Shown here: positions 50,299 through 62,669 of the stretch, piece by piece
Position numbering within the stretch: the stretch's first letter is position 1
Layout: the number at the start of each line of letters is the position of its first letter
From: Todiramphus chloris collaris
Taxonomy: Eukaryota > Chordata > Aves > Coraciiformes > Alcedinidae
Assembly: GCA_025345505.1 (NCBI GenBank)
Contig: JANVCC010000270.1
Coordinates: forward strand, 1,807,546 to 1,871,545
Direction: 5' to 3'
DNA length: 64,000 nucleotides
The notes under the pieces: generated by a model
What the model saw: the letters and a program-made list of their open reading frames with translations, nothing else
Database searches by the model: none
Told to the model about the DNA's origin: nothing
Program-made: the position numbers and the translations under genes

Positions 50299-52660
50299 CC
50301 GTGGTTACCTGATCAGACTCAGGGTTATATGACATGCAGGATGTCATTAGCTACTAGAGAAGTAAGTGGTGAATGAGATGTTTTCAAGATAGAGTCTTGC
50401 ATGGAGATGCAAGACTTTGCAGTCACTATTTGAAAGGCATTTTCCAGCCTGATCTTCCACTGGAACGCCCCTACCCTGTTTACATTTGTTTCTGTCACAG
50501 GGCTATTTGCCCAATAAATTAAACAGTCGATAAATGCAGTGGCCATAAATCTTCTCCATTTCTAATTACCTTAAAAATGAGGACCGTTATTCTGCCTCTT
50601 TTATTTCATCTGGTAGCTGTAGCCCCAGCAGCTGGCCTGGCGAGTGGTCCCAGCAGCCCGTGGCCCACCGCCGTGCGACGGGGAGCCCGAACAGGAGCAT
50701 CAGGAACGTGTAGAGTCATTTTTTCTCATGAACGAACATCTTAATATGGAACAGCGAGAAGCCGTGGGACTTCCTACCCTGGCTGCTGCCTGCCTTTCCA
50801 TTGGCTGAGGTTGCTTTGCCATTGTGGAGGGGGGTCCGTCGGGAGCTGCCGCTCTGTGACTGCTAGCACTTGGCAGCCGTTCCTCGGCGTGAACTGTGGG
50901 GAATCTCCATCACCGTGCAGCCATCTGAACCTCGGTTCTGGGAGATCCCAAAGGCCTTTGCAAGGTTTGTTTATTATTAGCCTCGTCTGTCTCTCTCGTG
51001 ACTGATTTTGAATATAAGGAAAGCGGGTCCTGTTGAAAAATTCATGCGTTACTATCTAGGACACAGAGTCAAGTGTGGAGTAACCCATATTTCATCATCC
51101 CACTATTAAATAACAAGAACTAATTTACTTTATGCCAGCTAGCTGAGCACAGCCAGACTAAATTTTACCATGGGGCAGAGATCTGACATCTGCTAGACTG
51201 AAGGTGTCATGTGTGGATCCGGGATATTTTATGAAAAAGATTAGTGGGTAGTTTCTGGCATCACAAACTGCCCGGTTGTTCTGCTAGGGAAACATCTCCG
51301 GTTCGTGGTGCCCTCTCTGAACTGTTGATCTGAACAGTGTGGCCCCAAGCAGGTGGCTGTAGGTGACCTAGAAGGGTCACGTTCCTGCAGTGTGTCTGCC
51401 TCTGTGGGAGGGAGGAATGTTTGGAAAAGGGAGCAGGTTGCACGTCCCATCAAAGGGGTATCTAGGGAATGGAGCTATGGGCTCATCTGTGAGCCAAGTC
51501 CCCGTGGTTAAAGCTGTGCTGGGTGAGAATGGTCTCCAGTGATGCTACCAAGCCCATGACCCCCCCTTCGGGATGCACGTTAGTAAGTCAAGGTAGCGAC
51601 GTCGCACCTGCAGAGTCAGGTGGCATCAGCCTAAAGGTCCTGTGCTTTCTCCTCAGCACCAGTGATGGGGGGATAGATGGCAGGGTCGGTCAGTGTGCCG
51701 TGCTGGAGTTGTCACCCCTGTCTGCCTCTCCCATACAGCAGCACAGGGTGACAGAGCTTGTGGGACCACTGTCCACTCAGGTTTTTTTTTTCTAAGAGGG
51801 ATCATTGCAAAAACACAGGTCATTTAAAAACATGCACACACTCAAAAAAAATCCCATTTTTAGATTAAAAAAAAAAGGAATAGTGGAGTTTGACCTTTGC
51901 TGTGTCTTTTGCCATGATTTAGAGCTTTATATGGTGTTTGTAGTCATGCTGCTTTATTATTTACACTGCCCTGTTTCTTCTCTCTGGGCATGGAAAAGAA
52001 GCACAGATTTTAGTTAGAACTGGTTGACCTACCCTTTGCAAACAGCAAGTGCCTTCCTGGGTAATTCACAAACAGGGAAAAGAGACAAGGGCAATGATCA
52101 ACTCGTTTATTGTGCCTTGACCCATCTTAGCGAGCCAACAGGTCACTCCTCAGCTCTCGGGACCGGAGTCCTGGCTCCCACCAGAGTCTGGGATTTCAAG
52201 ACTGATCACACATCAAGGGCTTTTCCACTGCAAGGCCTCCCACCCTCACCTTGCAGACTGGTTGGCTGACTTTTAGTGGGTGGGTGAACGTGTTAAGGCA
52301 CTGAGACTCACTCTGAGCACGGGGACGAGAGCTCTCCGAGTTTTCAGGCCACACCAGCAGTGCAGAGGTATTCAGAAGAGAAATCTGCTGCAGCACAAGG
52401 TCTCTTTGGGGCAGTGGGGAGAAGCCCCCAGCCACGATAGCAGAAGGACATAGGGACAGTAGCTGTAAGGGAGCCTGGAGTTTGCCATGGGGAGTCCCCA
52501 CAGGGATCAGAAAATAGTCCAGATGTGAGTCAGCTCTCAGAAACAAGTCCAGCCGTAAAACTGGACACTCACATGGCTCAAAAAAGCAAGAGGATAACGT
52601 GCCATGGGATCCTGTGGTTCCTTTTGCAAATAAAACAAAGCACAGAGGGAATAACCCCTT

Positions 52661-53020
52661 GTCCTGGTTTTGCTGGGACAGACTCCTGGGCCAGCCATGG
52701 TCTGCAGCCCATCAGCAGCTTGGGGTCAGCCAGGGCAGCTGAGCTGAGTTGGCTACAGGCATGTCCCAGCTCAGGAAGGTCACGCTCACTATAAAGGAGC
52801 TCCTCCTGCTCCTCCTATTTCTCCTCATCCCTGGAGGGACTCACCATTCTCCTCCTGAGGATGCTTTCCTGGTTATCGTGACCACCACACACACTTGCTG
52901 AGCCAAGTATCGTTTCTATGTATTTTATATTGGTATTAGTTTGGCTGCCCCCTGTCATGCTGTTGGTTCTGTTTGTCTTTCCCAAAACCTCCCAAGTAAA
53001 ATTCACTCTGGATCCCATCT
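52661..53020 (+). mobile_element. Solo LTR of an avian ERVL-like endogenous retrovirus
   Basis: It starts with TGTCCTGGTTTTGCTGGGAC, the characteristic 5' end of avian ERVL-type LTRs. Further in are 'gccagggcagctgagctgag' and 'ggtcacgctcactataaagg', which correspond to the U3/TATA part of that LTR class (TATAAAG at about 52790). No primer-binding site, gag, pol or env sequence follows, so it is a solo LTR. Compared with the LTR class, U3 seems internally shortened. The 3' boundary and any target-site duplication are uncertain. Confidence 0.55.
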
Positions 53021-53049
53021 GTGAGCTAGCTGGCTGGCTAGAAGATCCT

Positions 53050-55255
53050 CCCTTAAGATGCTCAGCTTAATTATTATGTTGCTCTCACTCCCCTAAGATA
53101 ATAAATCCTGTATCCCAGGACTTGCCTGCACTTGAAAGTTATCACTGATTAAGGTAAGGTGCAAATATAAAGTGTCATCTCTGCTGCTTAAGAGCAGCTC
53201 AAGGGCTGAGTTTAGCGGGAATGGTGCGCTCTGAGTTTGCAGTAACAGCATCCACACGGGGTGTTAATCAGGAATAGATGATTGGGAACAGCTCAAGACA
53301 GAGGTGTGACGTTGGTGGACCAGCCACGCTTGCTTCAACCTCTCCCAGAGGGCTCCAGCTTCCCTTCCCAGCAGCAGGAGCGCAGTTCGGACAAGTGCTG
53401 CTGAAGCTCCTAGGGATGCTCTCAGTTAATACTCGACAGGGAGAAGTCTGTACAGTGGTTTGCAATAGGTGAGCAGCAGTTCCATCAACCTGTTAGCATT
53501 AGTTGAGCTCTCTGCTTTGTGAAGATGGCTGAGGATGCAGGCTGGTGTGTTTGCCTGTTGCGCCGGCAAGCGATTTAAAAGGTGCTTGATAAAATATTCC
53601 AGCTGCAAATGAAAGCCCAGGGCTAGATGAGTCTTGCCCACAAGAGCCTGTGAGTGCTGATGGGGTTGCTGCTCAACCAAGCTGTTAGGCAACAAAGCTA
53701 CAAAGGAACATTTAGTGGGTGGCAAACGCTCTCTTCTTGTCTTTGGCTTTTTTGCACGTTTGGAGTGATGCTGCCCTTGCTCGGTAATTGTCCCTGCGCA
53801 GGAGACATGCTTGACAAGCCATCTGGGAAGATCTATCATTGCATAACCTTACACCGGACTGGCAAAGCCAGTCACAGTCTGTGACAAGTCATGCAGCCAA
53901 GGGCACCAGGCGTTCCTCGGGCGTCCTTCAGCAAGGTGCCCCTGGAGATTAAAAAAACCCCAAAAGCTTAGAATTTGGCTTTCCTCTATGTTTTTCATGC
54001 TCTTAGTCTAACCCAAAACACCTGGCAGGGAAAGAACTAGGATTGAAAGGAAAAGTGTGAGGGGAATTAGGTCTCTGGATCTCTAATCTATATGCAGGAG
54101 TGGAAAGACACCCTTACCCTTAATGTCCCCTTTGCTCCTTTTAGGCCATTGCAGGTATCTACAGAGGCAATTATAGAGGCCTCCTGGTCAATGCTCAGGG
54201 GAAAGCAGATGCTTCTGTTTTTCTTTTCTACATCTAATTTGAAATAAAGAAAAATACCTTCCCATCAATCTAACCCAATACTTCCTTAGAGTCTTGAAGC
54301 TTCTAATTCAACCTTTGCTTAAGATTTTGGAAGATGAGCAACCCCAGCTCTGGCTGATAACACTGGCAACCGAGAGGATCTGGTACCTTTGAAAAATCAA
54401 GTGCAGAGACTCAGAATTTCCATCAGTGCCACAAGCCAAGGAAACTTCCTGACAGTTGCATTTTATATTTGGAATCTCACTGACCTGGAAAACAATACAT
54501 GACATATATATTCTGTGTATTCCTCAGACAGCTCCCACATGGTCATCTCCACTACCAACCACAGTACTCCCAGATGCAGCCAGTGTGCTCTTTTTGCTCT
54601 CAATCCCTCTTCCAGAGCAATATTTCTCTGAAGCTGTAATGTGACTTGGAACTCTTTTATGACCATAAGATTTTGTTCTCACTGTCGTCTTTAGCAGGTG
54701 CGTTCTGAGACTAAGCCCATTTTAGGAACGTGTCAGAGAGAGAGAGCTAAAATGAGTTGCCAAAGCTGCTGTCTGACCTTTAAATACATGCTCACAGCTC
54801 CACCTCAGGGCTCTGCAGCCCCAAGGGCTTCCTTTTCTCAGCGCCAAGTGCAGAGTGTGTGCGGTCAGTTCTGACCCCGGCTCCTCCCAGCAAGGTGTCG
54901 AGTCCACGTGCTGAAGCCAAGTGCTGTTTACATGGCAAACTGTGGCAAAGCTCTGCCTGTCACCAAGGACCTTCCCTGTACACAGGAGGGAAACATTCAG
55001 GGTAAGCCTTCTCCTCAACACAGGCATGTTTCCTCCTTCATCTTCTGAAGCACCTTCTGTAAGTAACCAGAGAGGCAAAGTTTTCCCCGTCACAATGTGA
55101 AAACGTTCAAGCTCCACTGCCTGTCTGCTCCCTTTGCTGGGAGTCCATCAGCTCTGCAGGATGTGCTGCCAGGAGACCCTGTCCCTAGGATAGGGTTTGA
55201 TGTTTGGAGGTCTCAGCTGACTACAGGTATGGTTGGGGAGGGGAATACAGTTTAC
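53050..55255. other. Intergenic DNA with no recognised gene
   Basis: Unique sequence with a few TAAT motifs near 53070 and 54230-54260. I recognised no repeat family or exon. Confidence 0.45.
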
Positions 55256-55262
55256 AAAGTTG

Positions 55263-55470
55263 CTGAGGAAAGGAAAAACTTCGGTGTGAGGGTGTGGGAG
55301 GCTGTGCCAGGCTGCCCAGAGAGGCTGTGGAGTCTCCTTCTCTGGAGAGATTCCCACCCCGGCTGGACCCTGCGCTGCTGGGCCCCTGCTCTGGGTGCCC
55401 CTGCTGGATGGAGCAGGGGGGACACCAGAGCAGCTCCAGAGGGCCCTGCCTACCCCTACCATTCTGTGAA
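55263..55470 (+). mobile_element. CR1 LINE 3' fragment (young subfamily, copy C)
   Basis: It is 5'-truncated near 'gaggaaaggaaaaacttcgg', shares the 3' segment of copies A and B almost base for base, and ends with ATTCTGTGAAGTGA. The low divergence implies a recent insertion. Open frames across it repeat those in copies A and B and are not genes. Confidence 0.92.
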
Positions 55471-55819
55471 GTGACAGGCTACAAGCAAAAAAGCCCTTTA
55501 AAAATTGCAAATGGAAGACCTGTAGCAACAGAGCAATACAAGCACCTAAGCACCGTGCAACATTTGGATAACTAAGCCCCTTCTAAGCCCCATGAAAAAG
55601 AACGACACCGAAATAGGGAGAGGAGTTCTGAGCATATCCTGCACTCTGGATACACTCAGAGTTTCAAACTGTCCCACGCATCTGACACACAGCAATTGAG
55701 GGGAAGGTCTGAACTCTGGTTGCTGAATTTCATCGTGTGCAGGATCCACTGTAGGTGGGGGAGAATACAGAGTAAGGAGCACCTAAGTCTGGAAAGAGCA
55801 AAGCAGAGCTCAAGGCCTG

Positions 55820-56170
55820 GATGTCAGTATTTGCATCAGGTGCAAAAATACAATTAGCGACATTGAGATTTAATTTCATTAATGATAATTTATGAGTATG
55901 CACTATAATACTTTTGACGGCCTCAAACATCATGTGATATCAAAGAAAAATAGGGTGGCAGGTCTCTAATTCGTAAAGGAGTAGTTTCTGAATCAGTGTA
56001 TCTCGCTTGGAGGATTTTATTCTGTAAAATACAAGGACAGGAAAGTTTTTCGTGCACAGAGGATAATTGCTTATAAATGCCCAGTAAAACCATGTGGATA
56101 TCTGCATTTATTAAGACACGCTGCAGCTTTTCAAAAATACATCTCTTTTAATTTTCTAAAATAAATCCTC
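55820..56170. promoter_or_regulatory. Candidate conserved non-coding element
   Basis: It combines an octamer-like 'cagtatttgcatcag', 'caattagcgacattgag', 'tttcattaatgataatttat', 'gagtatgcactataat', then 'gataattgcttataaatgcc' and 'gcatttattaagacac'. This dense set of POU and homeodomain-type motifs over 350 bp of unique DNA is the most enhancer-like stretch in the desert by eye. No coding frame is present. Conservation was not tested. Confidence 0.4.
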
Positions 56171-56179
56171 TCCCACCTT

Positions 56180-58985
56180 CCCTCTTTCCTCCCAGTGTTT
56201 AGGTCCTCTTTGCTACCAGGATGGCATTTTTTTTTCCCCTGTTGCTAGGTTGGTAGCCTAGTTTCTGGAGGAAAGGAAGCTTATGAGATCACACTGTCTG
56301 TGCAAGTGCCAGTCAGTCCCTCCTAAATAATTTTTTTGAGCCTGTGAGCTGAGTTTGATCAAACTTGACAGGGGATGGAAATTTCAAGTGTTTGAGCTGC
56401 CTACAAGTGCTGCGGAAGAAGGCAGTGGAGAAAAACCCTGGGAGTGCATCCACCGCAGGAACACAACCGTGTTACAAGGCACCAGAGAGTCCACGTAGGA
56501 GACCATCGTTTCCACTGCACACCATGAGAGATCCAATTTCACAGATTCAACAGCTCGCAAGATGACCTGGTTAATATGAGTACGGGCAAAATGTTCTTCT
56601 CCCCTTCTTCTCGAGCTTCCAGTTACCCAGCAGTGGGGGCAGAGCTCAGGAGCGACAGGCTGGCAGAGTGAATTGAGAGCTAATTGATCCCAGTACCCCC
56701 ATTTGCATCATCTAGTTCACACCAAGGATGAGCCTGGAAGCTTCAGGCCACAGACTAACGCAAGTGGAGCAAGTCCTGAGCTGGCACAACTCCGCCGGAG
56801 TCGGTGCAGCTGCTTTACAAAGGGTCAGCATTTCTAAGCGTGGTGTCCAGCTCGTTTTCCTTTGCGTTTGTCTGCGTTTCAGTTGCTAACGGCGATTCAT
56901 TTAACACGAGCACGAGTCGGAGCACAAGCTAAAGACCATCAAAAGCTGTGCCTGGTGCGTAGGCTGCCTCTCGCTTATTCCTGCTGCGCCTTTTCCTAGA
57001 AATCAGCCACTTCAGGACTGCCTGACTAGTGAGCCTGAGCAAACTCCTCACAGTTCCTTCTTAACAGCAGCGATGGAGAAAAGCGAGCTGTTCGTGCAGG
57101 TGGGATTCAAAGAGAAGCAGAAATCCCCCCGCTTGTAGGGGGAGAACCCCACACTAACCACAGCGGACATTAAAACAGGGACTGGGCAGTGGTGTGACTG
57201 TGTGTGTTCAGTGAAGTGTGTTGTTTTCTTCTCCCTAGTATTGGTGTGCCAGATCTCTGTTTTAGGTGGAGATCACTGACACCCAAAGAAAAGGGAGGGG
57301 AGGGAATGAAATGAACCTTTGATGCACAGCTGAACGGGGAGCTCGCCAGCAGCGAGCGCCGTGGCTGAGGATGGACTGGGATCTCTGGAAGAAGGACAGG
57401 TATTGTAACTTGTCCTCATTAGCCTAGCCAAGGGCATGGGCTGAAATTCACAGCCTGAAGCACTTGCATTAGGTACACTCTTTAAAATGAGGCTTCCTCA
57501 GAGGGAGAAGTGAACCACAATTCTCATGGGCCCAGGGCTGAGTGTTTTCTGTTACGCAGAAGATCTATGAAGCCACGGGGAAGCATCCTTTACCTATTCC
57601 TTGTTGTCATTTCAATCCAGAAGTTCTTCTGATGCAAGCTAAAAGATAAAGTAAGATTGTTCTGAATAATAATACCTGCCTCCTCACGTAGCATTTTTCC
57701 CCCACCAAAGATTTCCAAGTGCTACTCCCATTTAATAGACAGTAGAAGTGCGGGCGAGGGAGATCAAATGAAATATGCTTCCAACAGAACAAAAACCAAG
57801 TCTTGCATCACAGGTCTAGTAAGTGGCCAAGGGCACCTATTAAGCCTCAATAAAAAGCAGACCTTAAGACAATTTTCTGAAGTATTGGATCCTCAAATGA
57901 GGCGTTGCGAAACTAATGTGGCCAATGCTCCATGCCAACAAAATATGTTCTGGGTTTTTATATCTGACAACATAATTTAGGGGTTTCCTGGAATATGGGA
58001 AATGAAATGGGGCAGTGGCTTTACAGGCATCGTTCCTTTGCAAGAGCAGCTCGTGGCAGGGGCTGGAAGATGGGAAGTGCCCCAGAGGAGTGCAGGAGTG
58101 GGTAAGACCTCTTGCACTGCTCGGTCAAAATAAAATGCATTAAAAGGAACATAAATACCAAACTAGCCATTTACGGCAAGGCATCGCCTACTTAAGGTGC
58201 AACTATTAGAAGTTCTGACAGAGGTGCTATATTAGACATGTGATTTGACTCCTGAAGAGGTGCGTTTGCCAGAATTAAACCACGTACCTATCTAGTCCTG
58301 AAATAATCTTACTGATAGTATCTGCAGCAAACCAGGTGGTTTAAGGATGGATAAATCTGACTGAAACAATTCCTACTGATGTCAGTGATGATTTTTTTTC
58401 TTGTTTTGTTTTTCTTCTTCTTCTTTTTATTTAAAGTTGGCTGTGGTTTGCTTTTATTCCTTGCCTTAGAGAGCATCAGTTTGAATATCCAGTAGTTTCC
58501 ACAGTGTTATAAAAACTGGTGGTATTAAAGCAGTGGTGAAGGATGCACTGCCCATCCACTCTTAAGTCTGCTGCTGCACAGCAAAAAAGCCAAGGTGCCC
58601 TGCAGCTTTGATCTTTGTTGTTTGAGAGATTTAGTATGTTTTTCACGGTCCTTAATAAATGGATACCACAAGCAAGAAACCTGGAGGTGCAAAGTACAAT
58701 GCGTGCACAAGTGCTTCATATTTTGGTGGCATGAAGCTGGAGCTGGTGTTTGGACAGCAGCCCTGCCAAAGCTGAGCGCTCAAAATCCTTACCTATGCAT
58801 ACTGACTTCAAAGGATGCTGGATGCTTTCTCCCAGAGAAGGGCTGTGTAAAGAAGGTCAGGACTAGTTATTTGTCCCCTGCAGCAATGCTGCTTCTCTTG
58901 CTGAGGAGACTTCCAGCACCTGTGGGCATGGATTTCTCCTGGTGAATACCAGCACTCAGGTGAACTGATGGTCAGTCCCACCTTG
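56180..58985. other. Intergenic DNA with no recognised gene
   Basis: No repeat family, exon or RNA gene was recognised, and the short open frames carry no motif. Confidence 0.45.
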
Positions 58986-58993
58986 ACCTTCAG

Positions 58994-59255
58994 CAGGCTC
59001 CAGGAAATGGCCTCAAGTTGCACCAGGAGAGGTTTAGGTTGGAGCTGAGGAATGATTTCTTCCCCTTGACGGTTGTCCAGGGCTGGCCCAGGCTGCTCAG
59101 GGCAGTGGTGGAGTCCCCGTGATCCCTGGAGGGGTTTCCAAGCTGTGGTGCTGAGGGATATGGTTCAGTGGTGCCCTGGCAGTGCTGGGGCAATGGTTGG
59201 ACTTGGTGATCTTCAAGGTCTCTTCCAACCAAAACAATTTCATGATTCTGTATCA
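58994..59255 (+). mobile_element. CR1 LINE 3' fragment (copy F)
   Basis: 'caggaaatggcctcaagttg', 'gagaggtttaggttggagct', 'ggaggggtttccaagctgtg', 'gtggtgctgagggatatgg', 'ggtctcttccaacc' and a 'catgattctg' tail give the same subtype as copies D and E. It is 5'-truncated with the 3' end intact. Confidence 0.92.
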
Positions 59256-60104
59256 TCTTAGGACATAAACAAAAACACCTAAAACAATAATAATAACAAT
59301 AATAAAACCTAGGGCTGATGCCACAGGCTGGATTTCTGATCATTTGAATCATTTAAACCCATTTCTGCAGCACCTCCTGAAAGACAAAGCCTGTGCCAGC
59401 AGCACAGCCTGCACATCCATTAGCAAAGCCCTATCTCAGGAGTATGGAGCTTTGAGAAAACTCTTCCAACACAGACCCACCATGGGGACTTGAGGAGAAA
59501 GGAACAGCCAGTAACTCACCAAGTACAGTGCTGTGTCTCTCTTCCACCTCACCTCCAGCTCCTCTTCCCACTGGTGGAACTGGAAAGCAGAAGGTCCTCA
59601 GCCCAAAGCAAATGAAAGCCCCTTGCTGGGCCAGCCCTGGGCCTTGGGTTGAAACTGTTCCTCAGGAGAGACAGCAGCCAGCTGGAAGCATATTCACCAG
59701 CCAGCACCACTGGTCGAGCAGCTCTTTCAGACAGCTAAAATTGCATCGGATTAACAAACTCCTGTGAAATCCTCATCGCTTTGCCTGCTCCCCCCCTCCC
59801 AAAAAAATCCAACCCACCCGAGCCCATTCCTTTGCCTTGTGATGAAGAGTGAAGTGGCATTGAAAAATAACCTGATTTGCCACCTCCTCCTGCGAGTCCT
59901 GCTATCCACCTCCTGCCAGCAGCAGCCTGGGAGCGGGAGCTGCAGCGAAGGAGAAGGAGAGGGGGGGAAAGCTGGAGGAAGAGGAGGGAGAGGCAAGGCA
60001 GAGAGGCTGCATATCTAGAAAGCCAGGGCTATTCCTGCTGCCCAGCCTGGAGGCACTGCCTCTGCATCAGGCGGGAGTAACAGGGGGAGAACCTGGCTCT
60101 CTGG

Positions 60105-60225
60105 ATTTAACAAACTCGCTTTCCTTTAATTGGGGCCCTCAGGCCCTGCTGTAGTGCACCTAATGGCACTAATTATTAATGAATAGGAAGGGGTGATGAA
60201 TAGGAAGGCTGAAATGGCCTCTGTC
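60105..60225. promoter_or_regulatory. Candidate conserved element with a short direct repeat
   Basis: 'tttcctttaattggggccct', 'cacctaatggcactaattat' and two copies of ATGAATAGGAAGG about 17 bases apart lie in unique DNA. TAAT cores and the paired motif suggest transcription-factor sites. This is inferred. Confidence 0.3.
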
Positions 60226-60616
60226 TCCTTGGGTTCTCAGCCCTTCAAAAGGCCTACTGGATTTCACTGGGCAAGTGCACAGATTTAAACAGGGCAGGGA
60301 GAGTCAATAACATGTTTGTCCCCAGGCTGTGCAAACCAGCCAGGCACCGACAGCACCACTGATGCTTCTGAGATGTAGATGTAGCCACTGGAAAGTCCTG
60401 CAAGAAATGGGGACTGCACATTATTTTTATACCATCCCTCCCCGAGGACCAACCTCTTTGCCCTTGTAAGCAGCTTCTCAGCTGTGTGTGTCCTGGCTCA
60501 AGCTTTTGCTCCCAGCCCAGGCCCACTCCACCTCCCTGTTCTCCCTGTTCCAGCCTTTGAACAGGAGCAGATGGGAAAGGGACTTTTTTTCCTTTGGTTT
60601 ATTGTGGGCTGGGTTG

Positions 60617-60638
60617 TTTTTTTTTTTTTTTTTTTTTT
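60617..60638 (+). repeat. Poly-T run (22 T)
   Basis: A homopolymer run of 22 T. It may be the tail of a minus-strand retroposed fragment, but no element body was recognised next to it. Confidence 0.9.
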
Positions 60639-61559
60639 CATGCCTTTAAAGCAAAAATAATCAACTGCCACCACCTCAACCCAGTGCTGGCACAGCCTCG
60701 CCGCGTCGGAGGGCAGCCCAGGCGGGGGGCAAGGCTGGGAAAAGGTGAGGGTTGTCAGAGAGCAGCCGATTGCCAAGCGCGGGTTCATCCGGCACTGACG
60801 GGGAAGGAAAGAGCCAGATTTCTGCGGCCCTCCGGGGACTCTAGGGCTGCGGTTGCTCAGTCGGAGCTGGGCACAGGAATTAGGGCAGGCAGTGCTGCAA
60901 TGGCTGCAACCTTCCCCGATTATCCAGACAGCTAGAAAGGCACTGGCTTGGCTTTAGTTTCAGCTGTGGTGTTTTGGGTTGGTTTTTTTTTCCCCTGTTG
61001 ATCTGCGTTTATGCTTTTTTTTTTTTTTCCTCCTTCTGTGTCTGTGCATTTTTTTTGTCGAAGGAGATGATAATTTTGCTGTGGTTGCAATCAACATTTA
61101 AATGCTTTTCTGATGTATTTTTTTTCTTTTCTCCAGTTCACCAGCCCATGTTTGCTCAGGAGTTAAGGGGTATTCAGAGGCTTGAACCTCTCCAGATTTT
61201 GCAGCTGGAGCAGTGGGACCAGCCCGGCACTGGGACCACAGCAGCCTCCCCACAGCCCTCTCCTGCCAGCCCTTCCAAACCCCGCAAGGTGCAAGGCAAC
61301 AGGAGGTAAACCAAGTAAGCTCTGCCCCTTTCTGGATTTTAGGGCAGAGATTATGATGCCTTGGCCACAAAACCGGGCAAACCAGAGCAACCATCCCTGG
61401 CTTAAACCAAAAATCGACCATTGCACTCAGGCTTCAGAGATAACCCCTGAAAGGGGCAGAAAGGGGACCGACCGATCTCTTAACGCAGTGAGAGGCTCTT
61501 ATAAAATGAACAGGGGAAACGGAGGGGGCGAGTTTGTTGGTTGCTAATGTTCCCCGGAA

Positions 61560-62240
61560 AAAAAAAAAAATACTGATCTGCCGGCGGGGAGAGCCCCGGT
61601 TGCCCGGGAGGGGAGCTGAGTCAGCGGGACCGGGGTTTGCTGCCCTCGCTGCAGCCTATGCGGGAAATCCCGGGGGTGCGATGCAGGTTTTGGAGCGGCT
61701 CCCCGGGGTGCCCGGTGAGTGGGCTGCGCCCCGGGGATGGGCACCCGACAATTAGGACCCCGAAACGGGAGACTCCCCGGGAGGTGTCTAGGGGAGGGAA
61801 AGGGTCGGGGCACGGCCACCGTCCCCTTCCCGACCCACTCGGCTGTTTTTTCCTCGGTTTGCTATCGTTTTATCATTCGCCTCAACGGAGGGCTAATTGG
61901 GGGATGTGCTAATTACGGAGAGATTATCCATGAGTAATTCAACCTCACGCAAAGATAACTTGAGTCCACTAATGAGCTGGAAATCGCCCCCTTATTAGGG
62001 AGTTGCAGAGGGCTGAGAAAAAGCTGGGATGCTCCTCGGGCAGGCGGGCACCGACCAGCAGCCGAGCCGGGGGATGCCGGCGGGACCGGTACCGCGGGCA
62101 TCCCGGGGCCGAGCGGGCTGCCTTGCCGCCGGGGAACGGTCCCCGGGGCCCAGCCAGCGTTGAGAGGAGGCTGCCGAGCCCCTCGCACCCCCAGCAAGGG
62201 CTTTCTCTCCCCTCGGCAGCTGGCATTTCGTGCTAGAGGA
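61560..62240. promoter_or_regulatory. CpG island with embedded TAAT-rich element
   Basis: GC and CpG are high at about 61570-61850 and 62030-62240. Between them (61890-61985) lies a distinct block with 'ggctaattgg', 'gtgctaattacgg', 'ccatgagtaattcaacc' and 'ccactaatgagc'. CpG islands interleaved with homeodomain-core blocks are typical near developmental genes. A short open frame from ATG 61681 runs into a donor-like GTGAGT at 61715, which is compatible with a first exon but unproven. Confidence 0.45.
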
Positions 62241-62249
62241 AACCGTAAC

Positions 62250-62665
62250 AGCGGCGCCTGACCTCATGAATACAGAGATGTGCATGGAAAAAAAATCAAT
62301 TTAGGTCTAGATCCTCTGTGGGGAGAGAAAATAACCCAAACCACTTAAACAAAGCTCTGCTCTCCAGGGTTTTCATTTTTCTTTGGTGGTGGTGGGGACT
62401 GAGTCTAAGGGGAGGGCAAAGGAAAACGAAATTCGAGCAGACCTGTGTCTGCTGAAGCAAGGCTGAGCTCTGCAAACCCCAACACCCTCAACACACGCAT
62501 AATGTATTTTATCATTAAAAAATCAACATTGCTTCCAGTGGTAGAGGCGCCTGGCTCCAGTTCCTGAGCGCATTCGTTGCTGGGATTCAATCCGTTTGGG
62601 AAATGCAGATTGGCTTGCGACCCGCTGTTTGATTTATGAACCGCTACATTTGCCATTGCTTACAC
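62250..62665. promoter_or_regulatory. Candidate conserved non-coding element
   Basis: Unique sequence with 'cctcatgaatacagagatg', 'gcataatgtattttatcatt', 'gctgggattcaatccg' and 'gctgtttgatttatgaaccg'. It sits between two CpG-rich blocks and is neither repeat nor coding. It is a candidate regulatory sequence by appearance only. Confidence 0.3.
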
Positions 62666-62669
62666 ATTG

